Assembly (NCBI RefSeq): GCF_003353175.1
Contig: NZ_QHKS01000008.1
Coordinates: 124,001-188,000 of the forward strand
Direction of reading: 5' to 3'
From: Paraburkholderia lacunae
Lineage (GTDB): Bacteria > Pseudomonadota > Gammaproteobacteria > Burkholderiales > Burkholderiaceae
Length of the DNA stretch: 64,000 bases
The notes under the pieces were generated by a model. The model searched no databases, had not been told where the DNA came from, and was given only the letters and a program-made list of their open reading frames with translations. Of this stretch, positions 26,629 through 34,768 are shown piece by piece. Position numbers and translations under genes: made by a program. Each line of letters starts with the position of its first letter. Position 1 is the first letter of the stretch.

Positions 26629-27834
26629 TCACGGCGACGCGGCTATCGATCCTTTCGACAAAAACCGGCTAACCGCCTCCAGACGGGACCCGCGGGGCCC
26701 GGACGAGTGGTCGCACTCCGGACACTGCAATTCGTAGCGGTGATCCGCTTGCGATAGCTCGGGCTCACCCTCTTCGCATTTCGGGCATCGCAGCGGCAGC
26801 GTGACATGACCGTCGGCCGCCGTGCCGATCACCGCCAACTCGTCAGTTGTAAGCCGGCCGGCTTCGACGAGCGAGCACAGCAGGCCGGCGACTGCGGGAT
26901 CCATGCCTTGCTGGCCGCGCAAGTCGGCGATTTCTTTCGTCAAAGCATCCAGTTCGTCGGACTGCTCGCGCAATTGCGCGTCCAATCGATCGCCACGTGC
27001 CTTGGCTGCGGCGATTTGCTGGATGAAATCGAATTCCTTGCGACTTGCGTCGCGTACTCCCGACTGGTAAGTCGCCGCCATGCTGCGCAAGGAATCCAGT
27101 TCGACCAGCATCGGCTTGACGCGCCGCTCTGCCTCGGTGACCGCGTCTTTGATCTGTTGTGCATAGTGTTCGGTGCTTTGGCGCAATTCGACATGTAACG
27201 CATCGATCCGGTCGCGAAGCGTCGCGCTGGTTGACTGCTCGCTGTCCAGACGCTGGCGAAGCGCTTCATTTTCACGCTCGAGTCGTTGCACAGCTGCCTG
27301 TAAGCCGTCGTGATGGGCAACGCCGTGCGTGGCGGCGCTGGACAGCTCGGCTTCAAGCGCCCGAACTCGCTCCCACGCCACATCGGCTCGCAGTTCGCCA
27401 CGTTGGACCGCTTCTTCCGACGCGTCGCGGCGAATCTCCGCTTCTCGTGTGCGCTGGTCGGCAGCGGCAATTTGTGCACGAATTTCCTCACGCTCCTCGT
27501 CGAGGGTCGATCGGGCATGGGCGATAGCTTCTTCGAAGAGGGCTCCCAACAGTTCGCCTGCCCTGTCTTCCAGTGCTTTGGGAATAGCACCGGCGCCGAC
27601 TTTTACGCGCGACACATTTCTGATGCGCTCCCAAAAGCTATCTATGTCTTTGGGAATGTCGCTCGCACTGCCTGTTTGCGTCAGGTCGCGGACGGCAGCC
27701 ATCGACGGACGAATTCCAAGATCAAAAAAAAGTCGCTTGCAGGCATGAAGCGATAGTTCCTGGCGCCGAGCGCCGCTTACCCGCATTGCTTCAAGCTCGT
27801 CACGTATAGCTCGACGTTCTTCGTCCAGATTCAT
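26629..27834 (-). CDS. KfrA-like coiled-coil DNA-binding protein with C-terminal zinc ribbon
   Basis: A 401-residue protein. Residues 20-95 resemble the KfrA N-terminal DNA-binding domain (RRQELSLHACKRLFFDLGIR, then DIPKDIDSFWERIRN). Residues ~100-320 are one long coiled coil rich in Glu, Arg and Gln. The C-terminus has LPLRCPKCEEGEPEL and LQCPECDHSSG, a four-Cys zinc ribbon not present in plasmid KfrA as I know it. KfrA proteins are plasmid autorepressors that may form nucleoid-like filaments and aid partition. Its place exactly where iteron polarity flips suggests an origin-structuring role. Confidence 0.8.
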   Translation of the reverse strand: MNLDEERRAIRDELEAMRVSGARRQELSLHACKRLFFDLGIRPSMAAVRDLTQTGSASDIPKDIDSFWERIRNVSRVKVGAGAIPKALEDRAGELLGALFEEAIAHARSTLDEEREEIRAQIAAADQRTREAEIRRDASEEAVQRGELRADVAWERVRALEAELSSAATHGVAHHDGLQAAVQRLERENEALRQRLDSEQSTSATLRDRIDALHVELRQSTEHYAQQIKDAVTEAERRVKPMLVELDSLRSMAATYQSGVRDASRKEFDFIQQIAAAKARGDRLDAQLREQSDELDALTKEIADLRGQQGMDPAVAGLLCSLVEAGRLTTDELAVIGTAADGHVTLPLRCPKCEEGEPELSQADHRYELQCPECDHSSGPRGSRLEAVSRFLSKGSIAASP

Positions 27835-28220
27835 TTATTTACACCTCGATGTCGCTCGAATCGGATGAATCATAACAATTTACGTATTGTTTGATACATA
27901 TTTGTGCATGTCGGCTAAGTCCGAGTGAAACGAGGTGCTTTACCAGCGCGGATAGGTCAACGGATCGGGGCAGGGCTTCTTTTTTCGTGAAACAAAACTA
28001 AGAGTAGCCAATAAGCTATTGTAAAGAAAGAAGTTTCAGGGCTTCTTCAATGATCGCGCACTGTTTCACGGCCGCTAGCGGATGGCTTGATGGTGGGAAG
28101 GGCCTTGTCCGAAGGACACGCGGGGAAAATCTAGAGAGTAATAAAAGTAAACACCCTTGAACCCATGTTAAAAACGTTAACGCCACCGCAAAGCCTTACC
28201 TGGCATGGCTTCCAGCCTGT
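27835..28220. other. AT-rich candidate unwinding region of the second-chromosome origin
   Basis: These 386 bases have no gene and no iteron and are the most AT-rich long stretch nearby (for example 27870-27910, 27985-28045 and 28135-28185). An 11-base direct repeat CAGGGCTTCTT occurs at 27971 and 28037. Iterons point away from this gap on both sides. That makes it the best candidate for DNA unwinding and bidirectional initiation. This is inferred from composition and symmetry only. Confidence 0.55.
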
Positions 28221-28223
28221 AAA

Positions 28224-29870
28224 GGTGAAGCTTTGCGGGAGTGGTGGTGAGGTTCTGCGGGAGTGTTGAGTGATGGGGTTCGGGGACGTCGGTGAGCGGG
28301 TCCGGGACAGGACGTGAGCGGGTTCAGGAGCCGCTACAAAAGTGGAGTTCAGCCAAAGGTGAGGTTTTGCGGGACCTGACGGGCGCAGATCACCCGGCAG
28401 CGCTCGAAAGTGTGTCTGAGGTGCGGCTGTGCTCGAGGTGAGAGCGTTCGGGACCACTCTGAACCCTATTTTTAAGCCTTATTTGGACCCTTCGAATCCC
28501 ATTGGTGAGCCAAGACGGGACAAAACGCGAACCGCAGGTGAGATTTTTCGGGAGCACGGGGGCGTTTTTGCCTCAAATCTGAGCACGCGGGCGGCTAAGG
28601 TGAGTGTTTGCGGGAGGCTTGCTGCGTTTTGGGCGGAAATCGGCCGGCGCCGTTGGTGGAATCGACAGTGACCTTTTGGCAAAGGTGAGCGAATTCGGGA
28701 GACAAGGGTTGGGGCGATCAGGGTGTCAAAAATTAGCCGGTTTTGCGTCAAAGGTGAGGTTTTTCAGGAGCACTTTTAGGTGCTTGTGATTGTTAAGGTG
28801 AGGAAATACGGGACCAAAATCGACGTCCCTGCCCGGAAATGCGCTACAGGCGTTGTCGGACGCGGTTGGGTTTTGCCGCTGCTGAATTCGAATGGTGAGG
28901 TTTTTCAGGACCGTTCAGGCAGCACTCAGTGGCAGCGGGATTCATGGAAAAACTGCGGAAGGTGAGGAAATTCGGGAGTGGATGATTGCATCGCTGGCCG
29001 AGTGACGTGGCTAAGTGGCTGAATATATGGATAAATTTCTCCTCATCGGGCAATGGTGAGGGTTTTCGGGAGGTGCGTGGCGTGTCGCGGATCAACCGGA
29101 GTTGCACCCAATGGTGAGGTTTTTCGGGAGCATCTAACGCTGCTTATGCCGGCTGCCAGGCCCGAGGGCCGCGCCAATTCGAGCGTTGAACAGGCTGAAA
29201 GGTGAGCTTTTTCGGGTGAACCTGTCTTGCACTCCCTCTCGAGCATCGATAAGGGGGAACGCTTGCCGGTTACTTCATCGCCCTTTGCCCGGTTACGCAT
29301 GTTGCGGTGCGTGCCGCGGAGACTCGCCGTGCCGTCGACGGTCTATGCGACGACGATGTTCGCTCGTGCGCCGCGTTCTTTATTTGGAGAGGTACGGTAC
29401 GCAGCGGTCGATTGAGTAGACGCCGGCACCGGCGTCAGCCACAGCTGCGCCAAAGTGGCGCGGGACCGGGGAGCACGGGTCTTTCAGTGGGGGCGTATGC
29501 CATCCAGTTCTCCAGTTCACTTCGACCCGTACGCGACGGTAGTCCAAACCACTGGCATCGCTCGTGACAAAGCTGAGTGTCGCCGTCGACTCCTGGGCTG
29601 ATGCCAAACGTGTGCCTTGGCTCTTCCCTGCACTGCCCCGCAATGCGAGGACGAGGCACAAAACTTCCGTTGCGTTAATTCGACGCGAACTCACCCCACA
29701 CGCAACGTGCCGACAGTCAAAATTCCTGAGATTTTTTTAAGGTGAGCAGATACGGGATCGAAAGCTTCCCGTTCGCGGCAGGTCCAGAATGGGTCGATAT
29801 TTCCAGATGCCGCGACCTGCAAGGATGCCCCGAACCTGGTGCGAAACGCTTGAGGTGAGGGTTTTCGGGA
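28224..29870 (+). repeat. Main origin iteron array, 19 sites
   Basis: Sites fit GGTGAGNNNNTNCGGGA on the + strand, often preceded by AAA. Starts are 28224, 28246, 28291, 28313 (weak), 28358, 28437, 28504, 28537, 28599, 28684, 28753, 28797, 28894, 28961, 29055, 29113, 29201, 29741 and 29854. The first five are spaced 22, 45, 22 and 45 bases, close to whole helical turns. A TATGGATAA DnaA-like box sits at 29026-29034. The array precedes repA, the layout of iteron-type replicons, and is the probable second-chromosome origin. Confidence 0.9.
29218..29740. other. Iteron-free gap inside the origin array
   Basis: This 523-base interval between the iterons at 29201 and 29741 has no site matching the consensus. 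Several short frames exist. The longest on the minus strand (29380-29694, 104 codons, starting MSSRRINATEVLCLVL) has no recognised domain, and I would not call it a gene without comparison to relatives. It may be an insertion in the array or an unrecognised promoter or small-gene region. Confidence 0.4.
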
Positions 29871-29879
29871 GTTGCTCGA

Positions 29880-29922
29880 GGTGAGTTGCGGTTCGTAAGC
29901 TCACTTCACCAGGAACGGTGAG
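29880..29922. promoter_or_regulatory. Half-iteron inverted repeats upstream of repA (probable operator)
   Basis: Half-iterons occur in both directions: GGTGAG at 29880, GCTCAC at 29899, TTCACC at 29905 and GGTGAG at 29917. TTCACC-N6-GGTGAG (29905-29922) is a clean inverted repeat. In iteron plasmids such as pPS10 and F, initiator dimers repress their own gene at inverted half-iterons of exactly this kind. The site is 68 bases before the chosen repA start. Confidence 0.65.
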
Positions 29923-29989
29923 ACTCACGCTATAGACGTGTATCACCGCAGCCGGTATGCTCTCGCCAAATCCCTCCTCGACCCGACGC

Positions 29990-31339
29990 ATGGCCACGAA
30001 GCGCGCGAAGAAGACTGACGTAGTGAGCCCGAGTTCGGCCGAGTTGCGAAAGGCCGTCGAGGCGATCGCCATTCAGCCCAAGAGCGGCAAAATCACGCTC
30101 CTCACCCGTAAGCTGTTCAACGTGCTCCTCGCCGTCGCTCAGCAGGCGGATGAGTCCGGCGATACTTATCGGGCCTTGCTGTCCGACATCGTCGCCAATT
30201 CGGCGTTCGACTCAAATGACACCGCGCTCGTGAAGGAGCACTTGCGGCGCATGGTGTCGGTGCAGGTCGAATGGAGTACCGGCACGTCAAGTCAGAAGCC
30301 GGGCCGAAAATGGGGTATCTCCACGCTGATCGCCGACGCCGAAATTCTCGAAGACCCCACCACACGCCGCGTGTGGGTCGAGTTTTCGTTTGCGCCGAAG
30401 ATCAAGAAGAAGCTGCTCGACCCGGTTCAGTACGCACGCTTGAGTCTGCAATTCCAGAGCCAGTTGCGCAGCAGCGCGGGCCTTGCGCTCTACGAAATCT
30501 GCGTGCGCTACCTGACGAACCCGAGCCATCTGACGATGCGCGAATCGTGGGATTGGTGGCGCCCGATCCTCTCCGGCACACCGGACACGGAAGCCGGCGA
30601 CGAAGCGAAACGCGAGTACAAGTATTTCAAACGCGATTACCTGCGTCCGGCAATCGCCGAAGTGAACGCGGTCACCAACATCTTTGTCGAGTTGATCGAA
30701 CACCGCGAAGGGCGGCGGGTCGCCGAGATCCAGTTCCGCGTGACGGAGCGCAAGCAGCCGATGCTTGCGCTCGACGAACATCCGAACGTGTTCGACAGCA
30801 CGCTGGTCGACCGGATGGTGAAGATCGGTATCCCGCTGAAGGAAGCGCAAACGCTATACGCCGATAGCGAGGAAAATCGTATTCGCTCAGCTTTGCAAAT
30901 GACTGAGCAACGCATGCGCAGCACGTCGTTGCCGCCGGTGCGCAGCGCGCCGGCGCTGTTCAAGGATGCGTTGAAGAAAGGCTATGCGCCGCCGGTCGAG
31001 GCGTTGCCGTCCGTCGGCGGGGGCAAGGCGGTGGTGGCTGCGCCGGCAGACGATCTGAAAGCCCGTCTGCTTGGCGAGTACTCGGCGTATCGCCGAAAGG
31101 AAGCGCGCGAGCTGTACGACGAACAAGGTGAGTCCGAGCGGCAGATCGCGCGGCAGTCGTTTGAAGAAGATGAATTGCCGGGGCTCGGCACGCATATGCG
31201 AGACGACTGGCGTCGGCGCGGACTGGATTCGAAGATTGTCGACACCGCGTTCTTCGACTGGCTGGCTCGCAAGACGTGGGGCGAGCCCACCGACGGCGAT
31301 CTGCTCGCCTTCACGCTGAGCCAATCGCGCGCGGCGTAA
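29990..31339 (+). CDS. repA: Plasmid-type replication initiator of the second chromosome
   Basis: A 449-residue initiator protein of the type found on Burkholderiales second chromosomes and megaplasmids (TrfA/Rep-like, two winged-helix units). Visible features are LLTRKLFNVLLAVAQ (residues ~35-50), HLRRMVSVQVEW, VWVEFSFAPKIKKKLLDP and YARLSLQFQSQLRSSAGLALYEICVRYL. The extra C-terminus contains ARLLGEYSAYRRKEARELY and ends QSRAA. It should bind the iterons and open the origin. An in-frame ATG at 29957 is an alternative start; MATKRAKK at 29990 looks more natural. Half-iteron dyads upstream suggest self-repression. Confidence 0.92.
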   Translation: MATKRAKKTDVVSPSSAELRKAVEAIAIQPKSGKITLLTRKLFNVLLAVAQQADESGDTYRALLSDIVANSAFDSNDTALVKEHLRRMVSVQVEWSTGTSSQKPGRKWGISTLIADAEILEDPTTRRVWVEFSFAPKIKKKLLDPVQYARLSLQFQSQLRSSAGLALYEICVRYLTNPSHLTMRESWDWWRPILSGTPDTEAGDEAKREYKYFKRDYLRPAIAEVNAVTNIFVELIEHREGRRVAEIQFRVTERKQPMLALDEHPNVFDSTLVDRMVKIGIPLKEAQTLYADSEENRIRSALQMTEQRMRSTSLPPVRSAPALFKDALKKGYAPPVEALPSVGGGKAVVAAPADDLKARLLGEYSAYRRKEARELYDEQGESERQIARQSFEEDELPGLGTHMRDDWRRRGLDSKIVDTAFFDWLARKTWGEPTDGDLLAFTLSQSRAA

Positions 31340-31391
31340 TCCTCCGGAGGACGGCGGCAATGCTTCAACGCCGCCGTAACCTGCTCTTCTT

Positions 31392-32447
31392 TTATTTCAG
31401 CATCTGTTCAATCTGACGAAGGATGTCGTCGCGCTTTTCGCGTGAAAGACCCTTGAGGCGCAGTTCGATTCGATCGTCGCCATACGATTTCAGATCGCCG
31501 ACCGAAACACCCCCGAGCTTGATTTCCAGACGCTGCGCATAGCGCTGCCGGCCCGCCGGTTTCGCGCTTTCCTGCGCGCTTGCTCTGCCCTTCACGATAT
31601 CGGCGACTTGCCGCGTGCTCAGATCGTCCGAGAGGATTTTGTTGATCAGACGCAGCGTCGCGTCGGCACCGCGGGCGGTGTGATAGCGGCCCACCTGGTA
31701 GGCCATGTTCGAGCCGAACCGGTCTGGCCTCGCGACCATCTCGTGCATCACGACCTCAGGCAGCTTCGCAATCGACAGGGCAACGGCAACGGTCGACTCA
31801 TCGAGTCCAAGGTGTTCTGCGAGTTCTTTCTGGCTCTGGAAATGCCGATCTTCCAGAAAGCGTTTCCAGACGACAGCGTTGTCGAATACCGTCTGCGAAT
31901 CGCGTTGGACATTGAGGTCGTAGCCGAGTTTGTAGCTTTGAATGCCGATCGGCAGATCAATGACGATCGCCTTCACCGATTCCTTGTTCGCTTCCTTCAA
32001 CGCCCGGACGCGCCGGCCGCCATCGCTGACAAAGTACGTGCCGGGATTGTCGTAATCAGGAATGACATGAATGGCCTGTTGCTGTCCCTGCTTGGCGAGA
32101 TTGACGGCGAGTTCGGCAATCGACGATTTCAGATAGAAATGCCGGGGATTGAACGGACTCGGCTTGATCGCCTTGAGCGGGAGATCGATGACCTGGCCCG
32201 GCAGGTAGCCGTGTTCGATGCGCCACGCGCGGTAGGCCGCTGACTCATTTGAGGTATCAAGCGAATCGGCTTCCGCGACGACCTGAGGCATCACGGGCGG
32301 GTTCACGCGGCTCGGGACATTGTTGCTGTTGGGGCCATTCTTAACCAGACCGTCGATCGCATTCAGGCGGTCGAGGGCGGTTCGCTTTTCGCTGCTGGTC
32401 GTATCAGGACGTGCTTGAAAGCCTTTGGCGAATTGGGAGGGTTTCAT
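31392..32447 (-). CDS. parB: Chromosome partitioning protein ParB
   Basis: A 351-residue ParB. The CTP-binding N-domain has the arginine box in VSDGGRRVRALKEA and LNVQRDSQT. The central helix-turn-helix (QSQKELAEHLGLDESTVAVALSIAKL) binds parS. The C-terminal ~60 residues (VSVGDLKSYGDDRIELRLK) should dimerise. It spreads around the parS sites at 32457-33674 and moves the new origin with ParA. A parS site lies 10 bases before its start and overlaps its ribosome-binding site AAAGGA, so ParB may control its own synthesis. Confidence 0.95.
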   Translation of the reverse strand: MKPSQFAKGFQARPDTTSSEKRTALDRLNAIDGLVKNGPNSNNVPSRVNPPVMPQVVAEADSLDTSNESAAYRAWRIEHGYLPGQVIDLPLKAIKPSPFNPRHFYLKSSIAELAVNLAKQGQQQAIHVIPDYDNPGTYFVSDGGRRVRALKEANKESVKAIVIDLPIGIQSYKLGYDLNVQRDSQTVFDNAVVWKRFLEDRHFQSQKELAEHLGLDESTVAVALSIAKLPEVVMHEMVARPDRFGSNMAYQVGRYHTARGADATLRLINKILSDDLSTRQVADIVKGRASAQESAKPAGRQRYAQRLEIKLGGVSVGDLKSYGDDRIELRLKGLSREKRDDILRQIEQMLK

Positions 32448-32456
32448 TCAGGGTCC

Positions 32457-32470
32457 TTTATGCGCATAAA
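32457..32470. promoter_or_regulatory. parS: parS site 1 (parA-parB gap)
   Basis: Perfect 14-bp palindrome TTTATGCGCATAAA. It matches the known core of Burkholderia chromosome-2 parS sites. It lies between parA and parB and overlaps the AAAGGA ribosome-binding site of parB. Confidence 0.93.
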
Positions 32471-32471
32471 T

Positions 32472-33134
32472 TCACGGAAGCAAGGCGGCGATTTCGTTGG
32501 CACACGCCCGTATTTCGATGCCGGCGAGCTTGGCGCCGCGATCGTTCATCTGAAGCACGGTCTGCCCTAACGCCATCGCCTGCTTGTACGCTTCGCGGGT
32601 CGGGATTTGGGTTTTGAGTAGCGGGAATCCCAACTCTTCCAACGCGCGCTTCAGTTCACGCGTTAGCATCCGCTTCTCTTCGGTCTTATTGAGCAGGAAG
32701 ACTGCGCGCAGGTCCTCGTTCATCACCTGGGCTTGCTGGACGAGTTTGACCAGGCCGACGCTCGACCAATAGTCAGCAGGCGACGACGAGGTCGGGATAA
32801 CCGCGACGCTCGCTGCGAGCAATACAACACCGGATACTTTCTCGGTAATGGACGGCGGGCAGTCGACCACGATGATGTCGTAGTCACTGACGAACTTCTT
32901 GATCTCGCGATGGATTTGGCTTCCCGCTTCGGAGAGATTGACGACAGGAAACGGGATGCCGGATTCGCCATCGGATGAGGCACTCGCCCAATGGATCAGG
33001 GTGTTTTGACCATCTGCGTCGACGACGAGGACGCGTTTGCCTTTCTCATGGAATGCAGCGCCGAGGTGCATCGCGATTGTGCTCTTCCCGACCCCGCCCT
33101 TTTGCTGAGTTACCGCGATGATTTCTGCAGCCAA
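32472..33134 (-). CDS. parA: Chromosome partitioning ATPase ParA
   Basis: A 220-residue ParA/Soj-type ATPase. The deviant Walker A is QKGGVGKSTIAMHLG (about 11-25), Walker A' is VLVVDADGQ, and Walker B is DIIVVDCPPS. It is short and lacks an N-terminal helix-turn-helix, so it cannot be the operon repressor in the way of P1 ParA. It is first of the parA-parB pair; the 24-base gap between them contains a parS site. It acts on the nucleoid to separate the second-chromosome origins. Confidence 0.95.
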   Translation of the reverse strand: MAAEIIAVTQQKGGVGKSTIAMHLGAAFHEKGKRVLVVDADGQNTLIHWASASSDGESGIPFPVVNLSEAGSQIHREIKKFVSDYDIIVVDCPPSITEKVSGVVLLAASVAVIPTSSSPADYWSSVGLVKLVQQAQVMNEDLRAVFLLNKTEEKRMLTRELKRALEELGFPLLKTQIPTREAYKQAMALGQTVLQMNDRGAKLAGIEIRACANEIAALLP

Positions 33135-33236
33135 TCTTCACCTCCTCTTTTTAGACGCAGATGGATTTTACCTGGATGAATTCGCATTTCAATCGTTTTT
33201 GTGTAAACACACGAAGGATTAGCCATCCGGGATAGG

Positions 33237-33250
33237 TTTATGCGCATAAA
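33237..33250. promoter_or_regulatory. parS: parS site 2
   Basis: TTTATGCGCATAAA with a preceding G (GTTTATGCGCATAAAG), 103 bases upstream of the parA start. ParB bound here could affect the parAB promoter. Confidence 0.93.
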
Positions 33251-33429
33251 GGATGGCGGCGTCGAAGTAGTCGTGTGAACACTGTGAGGAGAGGTGGATG
33301 AGATGAGCCGTGCTCACTCTCCTGGAATACTCCGGAGGTGTCCGTTTTTTGCGTTTGTTTGACTCTGCACGTAGCTGGAATGTCCGTGACGTTTTTGGGT
33401 CAGCGATTCGATCGGACGACGGGCAGATC

Positions 33430-33443
33430 TTTATGCGCATAAA
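33430..33443. promoter_or_regulatory. parS: parS site 3
   Basis: Perfect TTTATGCGCATAAA palindrome, 193 bases after site 2, in the gene-free stretch upstream of parA. Confidence 0.92.
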
Positions 33444-33660
33444 GGTACCTTCCGAAACCACCTTGGACGGCAATGTATTGCGCACGACCGCCCGATGTAT
33501 CGTCTCGGTGACGATGCCACACATCGATGATGTGCTGATGGAGGCAGCAGAGTCGCTGTTCGCCCATGCCGAGCAGGCCAGATTCCCCGGCCTGAGAGAT
33601 ACCGGCGGCACGTAAGATAGGGCACGCGCCAATTAAGAGACTCGCGCGAAAAGTCCACGC

Positions 33661-33674
33661 TTTATGCGCATAAA
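33661..33674. promoter_or_regulatory. parS: parS site 4
   Basis: Perfect TTTATGCGCATAAA palindrome, 231 bases after site 3. The four sites cover 1.2 kb, a normal centromere-like cluster. Confidence 0.92.
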
Positions 33675-34390
33675 GCCGATGCACTTCCCCGCAGCGCAAG
33701 CAGGCGTTTCTACACCACCTCTCATGCACTGTGCCTCACCTTCACCCTGTCATCGGACGCGGGAAGCGGGCATCGGTTTGTGTCCCTGTCACGTGCTCGC
33801 GTTGAGCAAGACAATCCGTCTCCCATTGGCACCATCGGCAAGTTGCAGGCAATGCGAAGCGTCGCCGATAGGTCTGACGCGCGCATTGTCCTGACCTCAA
33901 GCCCGGCGCGGCATTCTCGACCAGGGGGTAATTGCAAAGTGCAATCTGCCCTTTTAATAGTTCACTGCCGCCCGGTTTTCCCGCGCCGTGTCGCTAACCG
34001 CTTTCCGGCAACTTCACGTACCGAGCCCTGAGCCCCGGGCACCGGGCACCGAGAATTGAAACCCCCACTGCTGTCGACCCGCACACCGTTCCCGACGCGA
34101 CTCATCAAGTCGTCATCAAAACGCAGCCATTCGCACTGGATGAAGAGAAATAAATCGAACAGAAAATATAGCGTCAAGGTGACCGGGGGCGATCCGCATT
34201 TGTCACGGGCGTAAAGACTGGCGCCACAGAAAGCGCTGCACGTTTTCGACCCGGAGATCACCTCCACCCGCGATCAATTGCGCACGAGCGCATCGACTAC
34301 CTGAGCTCCACTAAAGACCAACCCGCCGCTCACAGCCGCTAAAATTCACCACGAAAAAATACCCAGCAACCGCGACCAGCAAACACGACC

Positions 34391-34750
34391 ATGATCACCA
34401 TCTATCACAACCCCCGCTGTTCAAAATCGCGCGCCGCTTGCGACCTGATCGCAAGTACTTGCAACACTACAAACGAACCAACGGAAATCATCGAGTATCT
34501 GAAACAGCCGCTCACGATTGCCGAACTGAAGCAACTCAACACACAACTAGGTTGTACGGTCCGCGAGATGATCCGGGATACAGAAGCGGAATACAAAGAA
34601 CTTCAGCTCTCCGATCTCACCCTCAGCGACGCTCAGCTATACGAAGCAGTGGAAAAGCACCCGATCCTTTTGCAACGACCCATCGTCGTGCGAAACGGGC
34701 GGGCCGTGATTGGCCGCCCGCCGGAAAATGTCAAAGCGCTGTTTGTCTGA
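34391..34750 (+). CDS. arsC: Arsenate reductase, glutaredoxin type
   Basis: A 119-residue ArsC of the glutaredoxin-coupled class. The active Cys is Cys10 in ITIYHNPRCSKSRAACDLI. The Arg-rich anion-binding region (LQRPIVVRNGRAVIGRPPENV) is present. The length matches short ArsC proteins (about 115-140). No arsB, arsR or acr3 gene is adjacent, so it may be a housekeeping or orphan copy. YffB/ArsC-like proteins with other substrates share the fold, but NPRCSKSR favours arsenate reductase. It is convergent with the ABC binding-protein gene. Confidence 0.9.
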   Translation: MITIYHNPRCSKSRAACDLIASTCNTTNEPTEIIEYLKQPLTIAELKQLNTQLGCTVREMIRDTEAEYKELQLSDLTLSDAQLYEAVEKHPILLQRPIVVRNGRAVIGRPPENVKALFV

Positions 34751-34768
34751 CTGGCCAAAGGCAATGAT

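Larger units (their letters stand above)
33135..34390. other. Gene-free centromere region upstream of parA
   Basis: This 1.26-kb stretch contains three of the four parS sites and the parA promoter. Several frames of 70-140 codons cross the parS palindromes on both strands. Their products share no domain, and each contains the palindrome-encoded residues FMRIK or YAHK, so I regard them as chance. Beyond 33700 I see no repeat or recognisable signal up to the arsC start. Confidence 0.6.

Noticed and set aside
27986..28070. Half-sites CGTGAAACA and TGTTTCACG resembling universal (chromosome 1) parS
   Set aside because: They are separate halves 68 bases apart in the wrong order, not a complete TGTTNCACGTGAAACA palindrome.
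28268..28285. Possible extra iteron AGTGATGGGGTTCGGGGA
   Set aside because: Lacks the GGTGAG half; counted as too degenerate.
29380..29694. 104-codon minus-strand frame in the iteron gap
   Set aside because: No domain, weak start and no neighbour logic; kept only as a description of the gap.
31129..31147. GGTGAG followed by TCCGAGCGG inside repA
   Set aside because: Only the first half matches; the CGGGA half is absent, so it is not counted as an iteron.
33219..33729. Frames of about 100-137 codons crossing the parS sites
   Set aside because: Both strands are open by chance; each product contains residues encoded by the palindrome and has no similarity to known families.
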